From Rhizomicrobium sp. (GTDB taxonomy: Bacteria; Pseudomonadota; Alphaproteobacteria; Micropepsales; Micropepsaceae), in contig JBBCHM010000002.1 of assembly GCA_037200045.1 (NCBI GenBank), forward strand, positions 434,001-498,000: a stretch of DNA of 64,000 nt. Reading direction: 5' to 3'. The translations under genes were made by a program, and so were the position numbers. Shown here piece by piece: positions 1 to 8,427 of this stretch (the first letter of the stretch is position 1; every line of letters starts with the position of its first letter). Under the pieces are notes generated by a model that did no database searches, was not told the DNA's origin, and was given only the letters and a program-made list of their open reading frames with translations.

Positions 1-839
1 TGCATTCGGCCAATCTGGAACGCGCCAAGATGTCGGGCGCCATCGCGGTGCAGGCCGATTTCACCGACGCGATCATGAAGGGCTGCCGGCTGGTGCGCGC
101 CAATCTGCGCCAGGCGCGGCTGACCGGCGCCAATCTCGAAAACGCCGACCTCTCCGGCTGCAACCTGACGGGCGCCGACCTCAACGGCGCGATCCTGGTC
201 GGCTGCCGCCTCGATTTCGCGGTGACGCAGGGCGCCGATTTCAGCGAGACGCTGACCGAGCAGGCGGTGGGCAAGCTGCCGGACGAACTCTCCGTGCCGA
301 TCGAGGAATTGCTGGAGCAGCACGGCCGCTGGGTCGACACCGACGGCCGCGAGGGCAAGCCGGCCGATCTTTCCAACATGGATCTGCGCGCGGTGACCTC
401 GCTCGGGCAGCGGCCGCTGACCGCGCTGATCGCGCCGGGCGCGCTGTTCTATGGGCTGAACCTCGAAGGCGCGTCGCTGCAGGGGAGCAATCTCTCCGGC
501 GCCGATCTGCGCTCCTGCAAGTTCGGCGGCGCCGACCTGCGCGGGGTGAATTTCGTCGGCGCCAGGCTCGCCCATGCCGATTTCCGCGACGCGCGGATCG
601 GGCCGCTGATGATCTCCGACGCGCGGCTCCTGCCGGCGCGGATGGACCGCGCGGTGGCGCGCTACGCCGATTTCCGCGGCGCGGATCTGCGGCGCGTGCG
701 CTTCCAGGCGACCGACCTCGCCTATGCCAACATGACGGACGCCGATCTGCGCGACGCCGACCTGACCGACGCCGACACGCAGGGCACCAAGCTGCCGATG
801 GTGTTCGCGGAAAGCGACAAGCTGACGGCGGCGCAATAG
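1..839 (+). CDS. pentapeptide-repeat protein (5' end outside window)
   Basis: The reading frame is open from base 3, and repeat-like residues (SANLERAKMSGA) precede the first internal ATG at 30, so the true start lies upstream of the window. About 279 residues are visible. Two blocks of A(D/N)LxX pentapeptides, roughly the first 70 and the last 125 residues, are separated by a non-repeat linker of about 70 residues. Such proteins fold as a right-handed quadrilateral beta-helix. Roles in the family vary (gyrase protection, scaffold, unknown), and nothing here indicates which applies. No signal peptide can be judged because the N-terminus is missing. The family call is secure; the function is unknown. 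Confidence 0.85.
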   Translation, partial: HSANLERAKMSGAIAVQADFTDAIMKGCRLVRANLRQARLTGANLENADLSGCNLTGADLNGAILVGCRLDFAVTQGADFSETLTEQAVGKLPDELSVPIEELLEQHGRWVDTDGREGKPADLSNMDLRAVTSLGQRPLTALIAPGALFYGLNLEGASLQGSNLSGADLRSCKFGGADLRGVNFVGARLAHADFRDARIGPLMISDARLLPARMDRAVARYADFRGADLRRVRFQATDLAYANMTDADLRDADLTDADTQGTKLPMVFAESDKLTAAQ

Positions 840-862
840 CTTTTTTATTGTCGCGCAATCAC

Positions 863-886
863 GGGCCGAACGAAGTTGTTCGGCCC
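863..886. terminator. perfect inverted repeat between convergent genes
   Basis: Arms GGGCCGAAC (863-871) and GTTCGGCCC (878-886) pair over 9 bp with a 6-base loop. The repeat sits between the convergent pentapeptide gene and esterase remnant, where a bidirectional terminator is expected. No strong T-run follows on either strand, so the call is tentative. Confidence 0.4.
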
Positions 887-894
887 TATCGCGC

Positions 895-1816
895 TCACTG
901 CGCGGCGTTCGCCTGCACGGACGTGCGGCTGCGGATGAACTGGCCGAGGCGCGCGAGACTCACCTTCGCTTCGGGCACATGGCGGCTCGCCTGGAAGAGG
1001 TGCTGCATCCCGTCATAGATCTCCACGCTGACCGGCACGCCGGCATCGGCGGCGCGGTCGCCGATCCGCGAGGCGTCGTCGCGCAGCATCTCCAGGCTGC
1101 CGGCATGGACCATGACCGGCGGGAAATCCTTGAAATTGGCGAAGGCCGGCGAGGCGTAGGGATCGGACGGATTGGTCTTCTTCAGGTAATGCCGCGCGCT
1201 GACGAACAGCAGTTCCCAGTTCAGTACGTTGTCGGACTTGGCGTTCTGCAGCACCGACCAGCCGGAGAGCGACAGGTCGGCCCAGGGCGACATCGCCACG
1301 CAGCCGGCCGGCATCGGCAGATTGGCGTTGCGCGCGGCATGCAGCACCGCGAAGGCGAGGCCCGCCGCCCGAGCCGTCGCCGGCCAGGATCACCTGGCTC
1401 GGCGAGACGTTCTTGCCGATCAAATGGCGGTAGGCGTCGATCCCGTCGCGCACCGCGGCCGGGAAGCCGAATTCCGGCGCCAGGCGATAGGCGAGCGAGA
1501 ACGCCGTCGCCTCGCCGGCCTGCGCCAGGCGGGCAATCAGCGCGCGGTGGGTCTCGGGCGATCCGGCGATGTAGCCGCCGCCGTGGAAATAAAGGATCAA
1601 CCGGTCCGGCGAGGAATTGGGCAGGCGCACCCATTCGCCCTTCAGGGGGCCGACCTGGGCGGGCTCGAACACCGCCTCGCGCGGCGGAGCGCCGAAATGG
1701 TCGGAGATATAGGTGTATTGGCGGCGGAGCTCGGCGATGTCGGTTTCGGCGCTGGCGCCCTTGGGGCGTCCCATGCGGCGCAAACGATCGACAAAGGAAC
1801 TCTGCCAGGAGGGCAT
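895..1816 (-). pseudogene. alpha/beta-hydrolase esterase (HSL/GDXG family), frameshifted
   Basis: Two overlapping minus-strand frames together make one hormone-sensitive-lipase-type esterase of about 307 residues. The N-terminal frame (from ATG 1816) carries the oxyanion motif HGGGYIAGSPETHR and the nucleophile motif GDGSGGG, then goes out of frame. The C-terminal frame (to 895) carries SPWADLSLSG, the acid-region motif GSLEMLRDDA and the catalytic-His segment DGMQHLF. Removing one C from the CCC at 1361-1363 restores GDGSGGGLAFAVLHAARNAN as a continuous family-like sequence. This is either a real inactivating +1 indel or a sequencing error. If intact it would hydrolyse short or medium acyl esters in the cytoplasm. 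Confidence 0.85.
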
Positions 1817-1832
1817 TGCGAAGCGGTCACAA

Positions 1833-1871
1833 ACAAAAGGGCCCGGTATCAGTAGCTCCGATACCCGGCCC
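1833..1871 (-). terminator. intrinsic terminator of the small gene at 1949-2149
   Basis: On the minus strand a 12-bp near-perfect stem (1860-1871 with 1839-1850, sequence GGGCCGGGTATC against GATACCGGGCCC) is followed by TTTTG. It closes the AT-richer cassette and isolates it from the esterase remnant. Confidence 0.75.
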
Positions 1872-1948
1872 TGTCATCTTGTTAGAGGGCCGAATGGCCC
1901 TGCAGAATCTTCAGCCTAGGCGGCGTGCAGAGAGCCGAATCCCGACCG

Positions 1949-2149
1949 TCACTGCGAGCTTTTGACGGGATAAGCCAGCTGCTGAGGCGAGGGGCGGACC
2001 AACGTCGAAGCGGTCGAATAGCCCATTCCGGCACTCTCGACGCGAAAGGTATTCCGGCTGTCGCGAACAACGACGATACCGCAGGGATCAACCGGCTTCT
2101 CCCCAGCACTGACGGGAGCCGGTACCGAAGCACTGTGCGTCTTAGCCAT
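1949..2149 (-). CDS. small hypothetical protein, 66 aa
   Basis: The start at 2149 is chosen because AGGAGG lies at ideal distance upstream (AGGAGGCGACATG); an in-frame ATG 24 bases earlier lacks this. The product, MAKTHSASVPAPVSAG..., has no membrane segment or signal peptide and matches nothing I recognise. It lies about 60 bases downstream of the membrane protein at 2209-3192 on the same strand and is followed by a strong terminator, so the two probably form one transcript. The strong ribosome site and dedicated terminator argue that it is real despite its size. Function unknown. Confidence 0.6.
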   Translation of the reverse strand: MAKTHSASVPAPVSAGEKPVDPCGIVVVRDSRNTFRVESAGMGYSTASTLVRPSPQQLAYPVKSSQ

Positions 2150-2208
2150 GTCGCCTCCTATATAGGATGACATCCGGTCAGTAAAAGCCCCATAGGCTTT
2201 TTATTTCC

Positions 2209-3192
2209 CTAACCCTGAAGCCCATTTTCTCGAGGTTGCAGCGAAGCGCCTGCCGCCGCCGCGGTTTCCTCAGTCTCCCGATAAATTGTCAATGGATGAT
2301 AGAGCGCGTCGGCGAACGAAAATAGGAGCTGAATGTCCCAACGTTCGACAAAGACGCCGCGCGATTCGCTGTCCACAAGGACTATCCCACGAAGCTCAGA
2401 GCGGTTGTCCCCAATTCCGTCTATTGGACCCTGCCGTACGGCGCAGGCCATTAGCGCCTTGTATGGCAATCCTGGGGAGTTCTCGAACAGCCGCTCAAGA
2501 AAGCGCTGCGGCCGGCGATTTTCGACCAAATTTTGGTACGCTGAGATGCTCGTGAAATGAGCGTTGCTCTCTGTTTGTACATTGGCCGACATGAAGTGCC
2601 ATCGACCGTTTTCTCCACGTGAAACGCGCGCAAATGCATTATTGGCCAGGAGCGGATCGTGATTTTCTCGCCGGCGGCGGAGATCGAGCTCAAAGACCGC
2701 GTTGTTGCTCTTTCTGTCCCGGCAAAGTGCGTAAAGATAGAGATTATCCCCAATATTGTAGAATGATTTTATCGCGCACCGGCAACTCGTACTCGTTATC
2801 ATCGAGAACAAATTTGCAATTCGATCACATACGTCTTTCAGGTCGTCGCGCATCGCACGAAGGTGATCCGTATACTCGCGCGCGGTCGCCGGACTTTGAT
2901 CCGAATCAGAGTATTTGCTGATAAAGTTGCGAATTAAATGGTTGATCTGGTGAACGTCGCTCGCGATGTTCGCGTATTTTTCTTTGCGGATCGTCTCGAA
3001 GGTCCGATACGCCCAGATGATAAAAATGATCGTGAGAAACAAAAAGAAATAGACGAACGAAATCGTAGCCAACACGCCTTGGCCGCGAAACATGATGGCA
3101 AAGATATCGAAGCTGGCAAAGTATGTGGCGACAGAGCCCAACAGCCCCACAACCGCATAAATCGTCAACTTCAGCCGGTGCCCCGAATCCAA
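2209..3192 (-). CDS. two-helix membrane protein with cytoplasmic domain, hypothetical
   Basis: The 327-residue protein starts at TTG 3192 behind a G-rich stretch; a later start is possible. Two hydrophobic helices, about residues 8-29 and 40-62, are separated by a short loop and followed by a basic segment (RTFETIRKEKY) and a long soluble region. The soluble region (about 140-310) has a GAF-like pattern (ALMACAVRQGPIDG..., GIVLVDSESRGVF, ...LLFSFADALYHPL). I do not see catalytic motifs. Base composition is clearly more AT-rich than the neighbours. With the 66-aa gene it looks like a self-contained acquired cassette. A membrane-anchored sensor is plausible, but this is inference. Confidence 0.6.
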   Translation of the reverse strand: MDSGHRLKLTIYAVVGLLGSVATYFASFDIFAIMFRGQGVLATISFVYFFLFLTIIFIIWAYRTFETIRKEKYANIASDVHQINHLIRNFISKYSDSDQSPATAREYTDHLRAMRDDLKDVCDRIANLFSMITSTSCRCAIKSFYNIGDNLYLYALCRDRKSNNAVFELDLRRRRENHDPLLANNAFARVSRGENGRWHFMSANVQTESNAHFTSISAYQNLVENRRPQRFLERLFENSPGLPYKALMACAVRQGPIDGIGDNRSELRGIVLVDSESRGVFVERWDIQLLFSFADALYHPLTIYRETEETAAAAGASLQPRENGLQG

Positions 3193-3265
3193 CCCGCCCC
3201 CCGATTCGGATCAGAGTGAAGCACTTTCAACTTTTCCGTGTAAAGAGGCGGCGGCGCGCCAGACG

Positions 3266-3293
3266 AAAAGGCCGGGCGTTGCCGCCCGGCCTT
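3266..3293 (-). terminator. intrinsic terminator of the Hsp20 gene
   Basis: The minus strand reads AAGGCCGGGCG, a short loop, CGCCCGGCC, then TTTT, just after the stop codon of the small heat-shock gene. The stem is about 10 bp and GC-rich, ending in a T-run. Confidence 0.75.
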
Positions 3294-3319
3294 TCCCATT
3301 CGGCGATGGACCGTCGCGA

Positions 3320-3763
3320 TTAGGCGGCCTTGGCCTGGCCCTCGATGGCCTTCAGCTCGGGCGCGTTGATCGCGATCTTGCGCGGCTTCTTCTCTTCGGG
3401 AACGACGCGCTCCAGGTCGATGTGGAGCAGGCCGTTCTCGAGCTTCGCGGCGCGGACTTCCACATGCTCGGCGAGCTGGAAGCGGCGCTCGAAGGCGCGG
3501 CCGGCGATGCCCTGGTGCAGATAGGCGGACTTGGCGCCCTCTTCGCGCTTGCCCGTCAGCGTCAGCACGCCATCGCGTACCTCCACGGCCAGGTCCTTTT
3601 CGCCGAAGCCGGCGACGGCGACCGAGATGCGATAATGCGTCTCGTCGGTGCGCTCGATGTTGTAGGGCGGATAGCCGTTGCCCGCGTCGACGGCCTGGTC
3701 AAGCATGTTGAACAGATGGTCGAAGCCGACGGTCGAACGGAAATAGGGGGTAAAATCACGCAT
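3320..3763 (-). CDS. small heat-shock protein, Hsp20/IbpA family
   Basis: ATP-independent holdase that keeps unfolding proteins soluble in the cytoplasm. The start at 3763 (MRDFTPYFRSTVGFDHLFNML) is preferred over the ATG 81 bases upstream because AGGAGG precedes it (AGGAGGTTGTAACCATG). The 147-residue product is typical for alphaproteobacterial class A Hsp20. The alpha-crystallin domain spans about residues 32-130, with GVLTLTGKR and the loop-strand motif GLLHIDLERVVPE; the C-terminal tail has a KIAIN segment close to the I-x-I/V motif. It is monocistronic with its own terminator. I see no clear ROSE-type thermometer in the short 5' region. Confidence 0.93.
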   Translation of the reverse strand: MRDFTPYFRSTVGFDHLFNMLDQAVDAGNGYPPYNIERTDETHYRISVAVAGFGEKDLAVEVRDGVLTLTGKREEGAKSAYLHQGIAGRAFERRFQLAEHVEVRAAKLENGLLHIDLERVVPEEKKPRKIAINAPELKAIEGQAKAA

Positions 3764-3888
3764 GGTTACAACCTCCTGAAAGCGTTGCAATTTCAAGGCC
3801 CCGTCCACCATGGACCGAGGCCGTTTCAAGCGCCGTACGCCCAACGGGCCGACCGGCTAGCAATAGGTGGGGAGGAGTGCCAAAGGGT

Positions 3889-4536
3889 TCAAGGGGCGGA
3901 GGGGAGGCGGAAATCCGCCAGGTCGAGCAGCGGATCGGCCAGTTCCACCGTCTCGAACAATTCGGGCGTGACGCGGACGCGCCCCGCGGGGCGGAGCACC
4001 GAAATGTCGATATGGGTCACGGTCTGGCGCGCGCCGGCCGCGGACGGACCGGCGAGCGGGGCCGCGATTTCCTCCAGCAGCACGGCCCGTCCGTCGGGGC
4101 GCACCGCGCGCCGCCGGTAGCGGAAGAGCGTTCCGGACGCCGTCCGGGTGAACCGATCCAGACGCACATCGCGCTGCTCCGGCCGCGCCATGGCAAGAAT
4201 GTCCGCGTCCAGGGCGGCGTGCCCCAGCGCAATGGCGATCGCCTCGCCGACACGTCCGAGGCGAACGCCGCCGTCTTCTCCCAGAACGAAGGTGATGCAG
4301 TTGCGCGATATGCTCCGCGCTTCGGCGGCATCGGGCGCGGCGGCAAGGGCGACGCCGTCATCCGTCCAGAGCGAAAGCCAATAGCGAAGGAACCGCTGAT
4401 TGTCCGGCGAGAATGAATATTCCGCGAGCGCCCGTGCGACCGCGGCCTTGTCGAAACGCACCGTCCCATCCTTCTGCGGGGCGCCGAAGACTAGCAAAGC
4501 CGTTGCGCGCGCGGAAACGAATAGTTCGAAATTCAC
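3889..4536 (-). CDS. PAS-like domain protein, hypothetical
   Basis: The 215-residue protein begins at GTG 4536, whose GTGA overlaps the TGA of the upstream membrane gene, so translation is coupled. It contains FLRYWLSLWTDDGVALAAAPD followed by a beta-rich region with RLGRVGEAIAIALG, resembling the arrangement of alphaproteobacterial PAS_5-type proteins, but similarity is only at pattern level. No output domain is present. It could be a stand-alone sensory or adaptor domain working with the membrane partner. The much longer open frame that extends upstream through the neighbouring gene is not the real gene. Confidence 0.6.
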   Translation of the reverse strand: MNFELFVSARATALLVFGAPQKDGTVRFDKAAVARALAEYSFSPDNQRFLRYWLSLWTDDGVALAAAPDAAEARSISRNCITFVLGEDGGVRLGRVGEAIAIALGHAALDADILAMARPEQRDVRLDRFTRTASGTLFRYRRRAVRPDGRAVLLEEIAAPLAGPSAAGARQTVTHIDISVLRPAGRVRVTPELFETVELADPLLDLADFRLPSAP

Positions 4537-4961
4537 CACCAGATGAGATGGCTCAAGCCGGCGGCCCAGACCACGGCCAGAACGAAATAGGTGAAGACCT
4601 CGATGTGCCAGGCCTTGAATGGATGGCCGAACAGGTTCGTCGCCAGCGTCCGCAGCCAGGCGCCCTCTTCCTCGTTGTGCGGATCGCGCCACCGGCCGAC
4701 GCGGATCAGCGATTCGATGTTGTTCAGCACGCAGGAGTTCTCGTTGAACAGCCACTGCAGGACGACGAAAGGCAGGAAGAAAAGATAGAACACGAGCGCA
4801 TCGCGGAACGGCGCCGCCCAGCCCAGCACGATGTAGAACATCACCGCGAAATGCAGATAGAAGCAAAAAGTCCCCAGGCCGTCGCGCGCTTCGGCGGCAT
4901 GCGACGGCAACGCGCTGGCGGCGGCCGGGTTCTCTTCGTCGTCCTTGCCCGCGGCGCTCAT
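4533..4961 (-). CDS. small integral membrane protein, hypothetical
   Basis: The start at 4961 gives 142 residues (MSAAGKDDEENPAAAS...). After a charged N-terminus there are about three membrane helices: GTFCFYLHFAVMFYIVLGW, ALVFYLFFLPFVVLQWLF and VFTYFVLAVVWAAGLSHLIWW. A polar loop (NNIESLIRVGRWRDPHNEEEG) lies between the second and third. I do not recognise the family. It overlaps by four bases the downstream PAS-like gene, so the two products are probably made in equal amounts and may act together. Confidence 0.65.
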   Translation of the reverse strand: MSAAGKDDEENPAAASALPSHAAEARDGLGTFCFYLHFAVMFYIVLGWAAPFRDALVFYLFFLPFVVLQWLFNENSCVLNNIESLIRVGRWRDPHNEEEGAWLRTLATNLFGHPFKAWHIEVFTYFVLAVVWAAGLSHLIWW

Positions 4962-5208
4962 GCGATGCGCGCGCGCCGCATCGGCCGATCGCGATCGTCG
5001 GGCCTGCTTTCCTGGGTGAACAACGCCGCCAGCATCTGGTGATCCGTCGCGGACATGTCGCGTCCCGGTCCTTCCGCATTGCAGGTTCTGCCCTTTGCGC
5101 CGGCAATGCAATCTGGCGGCGGCCAGTTGTCTCACAGGGCGCAAATGCTAATAATCCCGGCCCATTCCTGCCCGACCCCGGCAGACGCGCTTTCGAGAAG
5201 GAACCGTC

Positions 5209-5532
5209 ATGAGCTCGCCAGCGGTACAGCAGATCATCGAGCAGATGGCCGGCGCCATCGGCGCCAATTCCGGGCTCGGCGGCACGCTGAAATTCGATTT
5301 CGGCGCCGACGGCAGCGTGCTGGTCGACGGAAAATCGACGCCCAATTCGGTGAGCGACGGCGCCGGCAAGTCGGCCGACACGACGCTGACTTTGTCGCTC
5401 GACGATTTCGGCAAGATGGTCCGCCACGAGCTCGACCCGACCTCGGCCTTCATGCAGGGCAAGCTGCGCGTCGCGGGCGACATGGGCCTTGCCATGAAGC
5501 TCGACCCCATCCTGCAAAAGGCCGGCGGCTGA
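5209..5532 (+). CDS. SCP2 sterol-binding-domain protein
   Basis: The 107-residue protein consists of one SCP2 fold: an N-terminal helix, then GTLKFDFGADGSVLVDG, TTLTLSLDDFGKMVRHELDPTSAFMQGKLRVAGDMGLAMKLDPIL. The segment AFMQGKLRVAGDMGLAMKL is the signature of this family, which binds lipids or acyl-CoA in a hydrophobic tunnel. The start is preceded by GAAGGAACCGTC. The adjacent same-strand gene is a lysophospholipase-like hydrolase, consistent with a role in lipid handling, but no specific ligand can be deduced. Confidence 0.9.
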   Translation: MSSPAVQQIIEQMAGAIGANSGLGGTLKFDFGADGSVLVDGKSTPNSVSDGAGKSADTTLTLSLDDFGKMVRHELDPTSAFMQGKLRVAGDMGLAMKLDPILQKAGG

Positions 5533-5573
5533 ACGATGCGAAAGGCGAATGGGAAGGCTGTTCGCCGTCCATC

Positions 5574-6497
5574 ATGAGCGCAGCGGTCTTCTCGCCCCAT
5601 TTCATCGTCACGCCGTCGGCGGCGCGGCTGCGCACCGCGCTGTTCGCGCCGGCGCCGGGCGCGGCCGAGCGCGGCGTCCTGGTGCTGCTGCACGGCCAGA
5701 CCGAGTTCATCGAGAAATACGGCGAGGTGATCGGCGAATTGCAGGCGCGCGGCTTCATCGTGGCGACCTTCGACTGGCGCGGCCAGGGCGGATCGAGCCG
5801 CGCGGTGGCCGATACGCGCAAGGCCCATGTGCGCGATTTCGCCGAGTTCGACGAGGACCTCGCGACGTTCCTCGACCAGGTGGTGCGCCCGCTCGGCGGC
5901 GGCGCGCCTTTCGCGCTGGCCCATTCGATGGGGGCGCATATCCTGCTGCGCACGCTGCATGACCGGCCGCGCGTGTTCTCGGGCGCCGCGCTCAGCGCGC
6001 CGATGCAGGCGATCTCCACCCGCGGCACGCCCGCCTGGGCGGCGAACCTGATGACGGCGGCGATGAACGGGCTCGGCCGCTCGCAGGAATGGGTGCTCGG
6101 CATGGAGGGGCGCGATCCGCTCAAGCTGACATTCGAGGACAATCTGGTGACGTCGGACCGCCTGCGCTGGGCGCGGGCGCAGAATTTGATCGTCAGGAAT
6201 CCCGAACTGCGGCTCGCGGGACCGACCTGGGGCTGGCTGAAGGCGGCGGCGGCCTCGATGGCGATGGAGATGGCGCCCGGCTATGCCGAGGCGATCGAGG
6301 CGCCGGTGCTGGTGTGCGGCGCGGGCAAGGACCGCATCTGCCTGACGCCGGCGATCCGCGATTTCGCGCACCGCCTGCCGCACGGGACCTATGTCGAGTT
6401 CGAGGATTCCGAGCACGAGATCCTGATGGAGAACGATTCCATCCGCACCCGGTTCTGGAAGGCGTTCGACGATTTCGCGGCGGCGAACAACGTCTAG
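5574..6497 (+). CDS. alpha/beta hydrolase, lysophospholipase-like
   Basis: The start at 5574 (MSAAVFSPHFIVTPSAARLR) gives 307 residues and removes an unlikely Arg-rich extension. Features of the monoglyceride lipase/PldB branch of the alpha/beta-hydrolase fold: VLLHGQTEFIEKYGEVIGEL, ATFDWRGQGGSSR, nucleophile motif LAHSMGAH, acid region VCGAGKDRICL and catalytic His in FEDSEHEILME. No signal peptide, so probably cytoplasmic. It lies 41 bases after the SCP2 gene on the same strand. The stop codon TAG coincides with the first bases of the MITE-like repeat at 6495. Confidence 0.88.
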   Translation: MSAAVFSPHFIVTPSAARLRTALFAPAPGAAERGVLVLLHGQTEFIEKYGEVIGELQARGFIVATFDWRGQGGSSRAVADTRKAHVRDFAEFDEDLATFLDQVVRPLGGGAPFALAHSMGAHILLRTLHDRPRVFSGAALSAPMQAISTRGTPAWAANLMTAAMNGLGRSQEWVLGMEGRDPLKLTFEDNLVTSDRLRWARAQNLIVRNPELRLAGPTWGWLKAAAASMAMEMAPGYAEAIEAPVLVCGAGKDRICLTPAIRDFAHRLPHGTYVEFEDSEHEILMENDSIRTRFWKAFDDFAAANNV

Positions 6498-6648
6498 CCC
6501 TTTTTCGGTTCGAAATTACCCAAATAGAGAGCGTCATTGCCCGGCCTGTCCGGGCAATCCAATTTTTCTCGGCGCCAAATTGGATCGCCCGCATGAAGCG
6601 GGCGATGACGATTGTTTTTCAATAATTCAATCCACGAAACGGCTCTAG
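6495..6648. repeat. MITE-like palindromic element, copy 1
   Basis: A 154-base element with imperfect terminal inverted repeats (TAGCCCTTTTTCGGTT... and ...GAAACGGCTCTA) and nested internal palindromes: GTCATTGCCCGG/CCGGGCAAT, CCAATTT/AAATTGG and ATCGCCCGC/GCGGGCGAT. A second copy in inverted orientation lies at 40459-40633. Its first three bases serve as the stop codon of the upstream hydrolase gene. No coding capacity. Confidence 0.85.
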
Positions 6649-6679
6649 TTTCTCCTCCGCTATTGCGAGGGAGGAAATG

Positions 6680-7480
6680 CTAGGCGTTCAACAACGCCAT
6701 GACCTCGTCGTGCAGCCGCGCATCGCCTGCCGCCAGCACCTGGCCGCCTTCGGCGCAGCTTCCGCCCTGCCAGTCGGTGATGATGCCGCCGGCGCCCTCG
6801 ATCAGCGGGATCAGGGCGGCGACGTCCCAGCGGTGGAAGGTCGATTCCACGATCACGTCGCAGAAGCCCAGCGCCATGGTGCCGAAGATGTAGCAGTCGC
6901 CGCCCCAGCGGGTGAGGCGGGCCGTCTTCTGCACGCGGCGGAAGGCGGCCCATTCGCCCTCCTTGTAGAAGGCGTCGGGATGGGTGGCGCAGAGGATGGC
7001 GTCCTTGAGTTCGACGCCCTTGCGGACCTGGAGCGGGGTGATCGCGCCCCTGAAATGCAGCTCCGCCCGGCCGTTGGCGCCGACGAAGCGCTCGCCGATC
7101 CAGGGCTGGTCGAGCACGCCGAGCACGGGCTTCCGGTCTTCCTCCAGCGCGATCAGCGAGCCCCATTCGTGGCGGCCGTTGATGAAGGCGCGCGTACCGT
7201 CCACCGGATCGAGCACCCAGCGCAGGCGGTTGGCGCCGTTCTTCTCGCCGAATTCCTCACCGAGGATGCCGTCGTCGGGCCGCTCGGCGTCGATGATGGC
7301 GCGGATGGCCTTTTCGGCGTTCCGGTCGGCCTCGGTGACGGGGTCGAAAACCTCCTGGCCCTGGATCACCGGGCGCTTGTCGGCGATGTCCAGCCGCTGG
7401 CGGAAATAGGGGCGGATCACCGCGCCCGCCGCGTCGGCGAGGCGATGGGCGAAAGCGACGGTCTCGGCGGGAACGGTCAT
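6680..7480 (-). CDS. hisN: histidinol-phosphatase, inositol-monophosphatase family
   Basis: Mg-dependent phosphatase of the IMPase fold. HisN-type members dephosphorylate histidinol phosphate in histidine synthesis; inositol or 3'-phosphoadenosine phosphatase activity cannot be excluded. The start at 7480 (MTVPAETVAFAHRLAD) gives 266 residues, the usual length. Metal-site motifs are intact: DPVTEADRNAE, GEEFGE, WVLDPVDGTRAFINGR and WDVAALIPLIEGAGG. Residues RHEWGSLIAL and YIFGTMALGFCDVIVES match the HisN subgroup. It is transcribed divergently from the SDR gene; the two starts are 54 bases apart and so share the promoter region. Confidence 0.85.
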   Translation of the reverse strand: MTVPAETVAFAHRLADAAGAVIRPYFRQRLDIADKRPVIQGQEVFDPVTEADRNAEKAIRAIIDAERPDDGILGEEFGEKNGANRLRWVLDPVDGTRAFINGRHEWGSLIALEEDRKPVLGVLDQPWIGERFVGANGRAELHFRGAITPLQVRKGVELKDAILCATHPDAFYKEGEWAAFRRVQKTARLTRWGGDCYIFGTMALGFCDVIVESTFHRWDVAALIPLIEGAGGIITDWQGGSCAEGGQVLAAGDARLHDEVMALLNA

Positions 7481-7534
7481 CGGAATCTCCAGAACCGCAC
7501 TATATTGCACGTCAGGCAACAGAGGGGCACCGCC

Positions 7535-8386
7535 ATGAAAAGCATCGTCGTCACCGGGTCATCCACCGGCATCGGATGGGGCATCGCGCAGGTGCTGATC
7601 GCCAAGGGCTTCCGCGTGTTCGGCAGCGTGCGCAAGCAGGCCGACGGCGAAAGGCTGAAAAAGGAGTTCGGGGCGAATTTCGTGCCGGTGATCTTCGACG
7701 TCACCGACGAGGCGGCGGTCGCGCGCGGCGCCGAGCAGGTCGCCGCGGCGCTGGGCGGCGAGACGCTGGCCGGGCTGGTGAACAATGCCGGGATCGCGGT
7801 GGCGGGGCCCCTGCTCTATCTCAAGCTCGACGACTTCAAGCAGCAGATCGCGGTCAACCTGACGGGGCAACTCGTCGTCACCCAGGCCTTCGCGCCGCTG
7901 CTCGGCGCCGACCGGTCGCGCCAGGGCGCGCCGGGGCGGATCGTGATGATCTCCTCGGTCGGCGGCAAGAACGCCAACCCGTTCATGGGGCCCTATAGCG
8001 CCTCGAAATTCGGGCTCGAAGGGATGAGCGAGGCGCTGCGCCGCGAGCTGATGATCTTCGGCATCGACGTGATCGTGGTGGCGCCGGGCGCGGTGGCGAC
8101 GCCGATCTGGGACAAGGCCGACAGCGTCGATCCCGCCATCTACGCCAACACGCCCTATGTGAAGTCCCTGACGGCGGTGAAGTCGTACATGCTCGAGCTC
8201 GGCCGCAAGGGGCTGAAGCCGGAAGTCCTGGGCGAGCAGGTGTGGATCGCGCTGACCACGCCCAAGCCGAAGGTGCGCTACACGGTGACGCCCAACCCGT
8301 TCCAGAACTTCCTGGTGGGCGCGCTGCCCAAGCGGATGGTGGACAATCTGGTGGCGGGACGGCTGGGGCTGAAACGGGAGGCGTAA
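7535..8386 (+). CDS. short-chain dehydrogenase/reductase
   Basis: Classical SDR of 283 residues using NAD(P)H. Cofactor motif TGSSTGIG at residues 7-14, NNAG at 83-86, and the catalytic Ser140/141, Tyr154 and Lys158 (YSASK). The C-terminal third (about 200-283) is long and contains ALPKRMVDNLVAGRLG, as in reductases that act on bulky or lipid substrates (17-beta-HSD-like). Translation starts at 7535 behind AGAGGGG. The substrate cannot be predicted. It is divergent from hisN. Confidence 0.92.
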   Translation: MKSIVVTGSSTGIGWGIAQVLIAKGFRVFGSVRKQADGERLKKEFGANFVPVIFDVTDEAAVARGAEQVAAALGGETLAGLVNNAGIAVAGPLLYLKLDDFKQQIAVNLTGQLVVTQAFAPLLGADRSRQGAPGRIVMISSVGGKNANPFMGPYSASKFGLEGMSEALRRELMIFGIDVIVVAPGAVATPIWDKADSVDPAIYANTPYVKSLTAVKSYMLELGRKGLKPEVLGEQVWIALTTPKPKVRYTVTPNPFQNFLVGALPKRMVDNLVAGRLGLKREA

Positions 8387-8427
8387 TGTACGTACACTTG
8401 TAACTACGGCGGCGGGGAGATATCGTA

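Noticed and set aside
2209..3192. CBASS or similar defence effector
   Set aside because: No nucleotidyltransferase or other partner is adjacent; two membrane helices alone are not evidence.
3889..5517. A 542-residue single protein on the minus strand
   Set aside because: Only the last 215 residues are protein-like; the upstream part overlaps a real membrane gene in another frame and an SCP2 gene.
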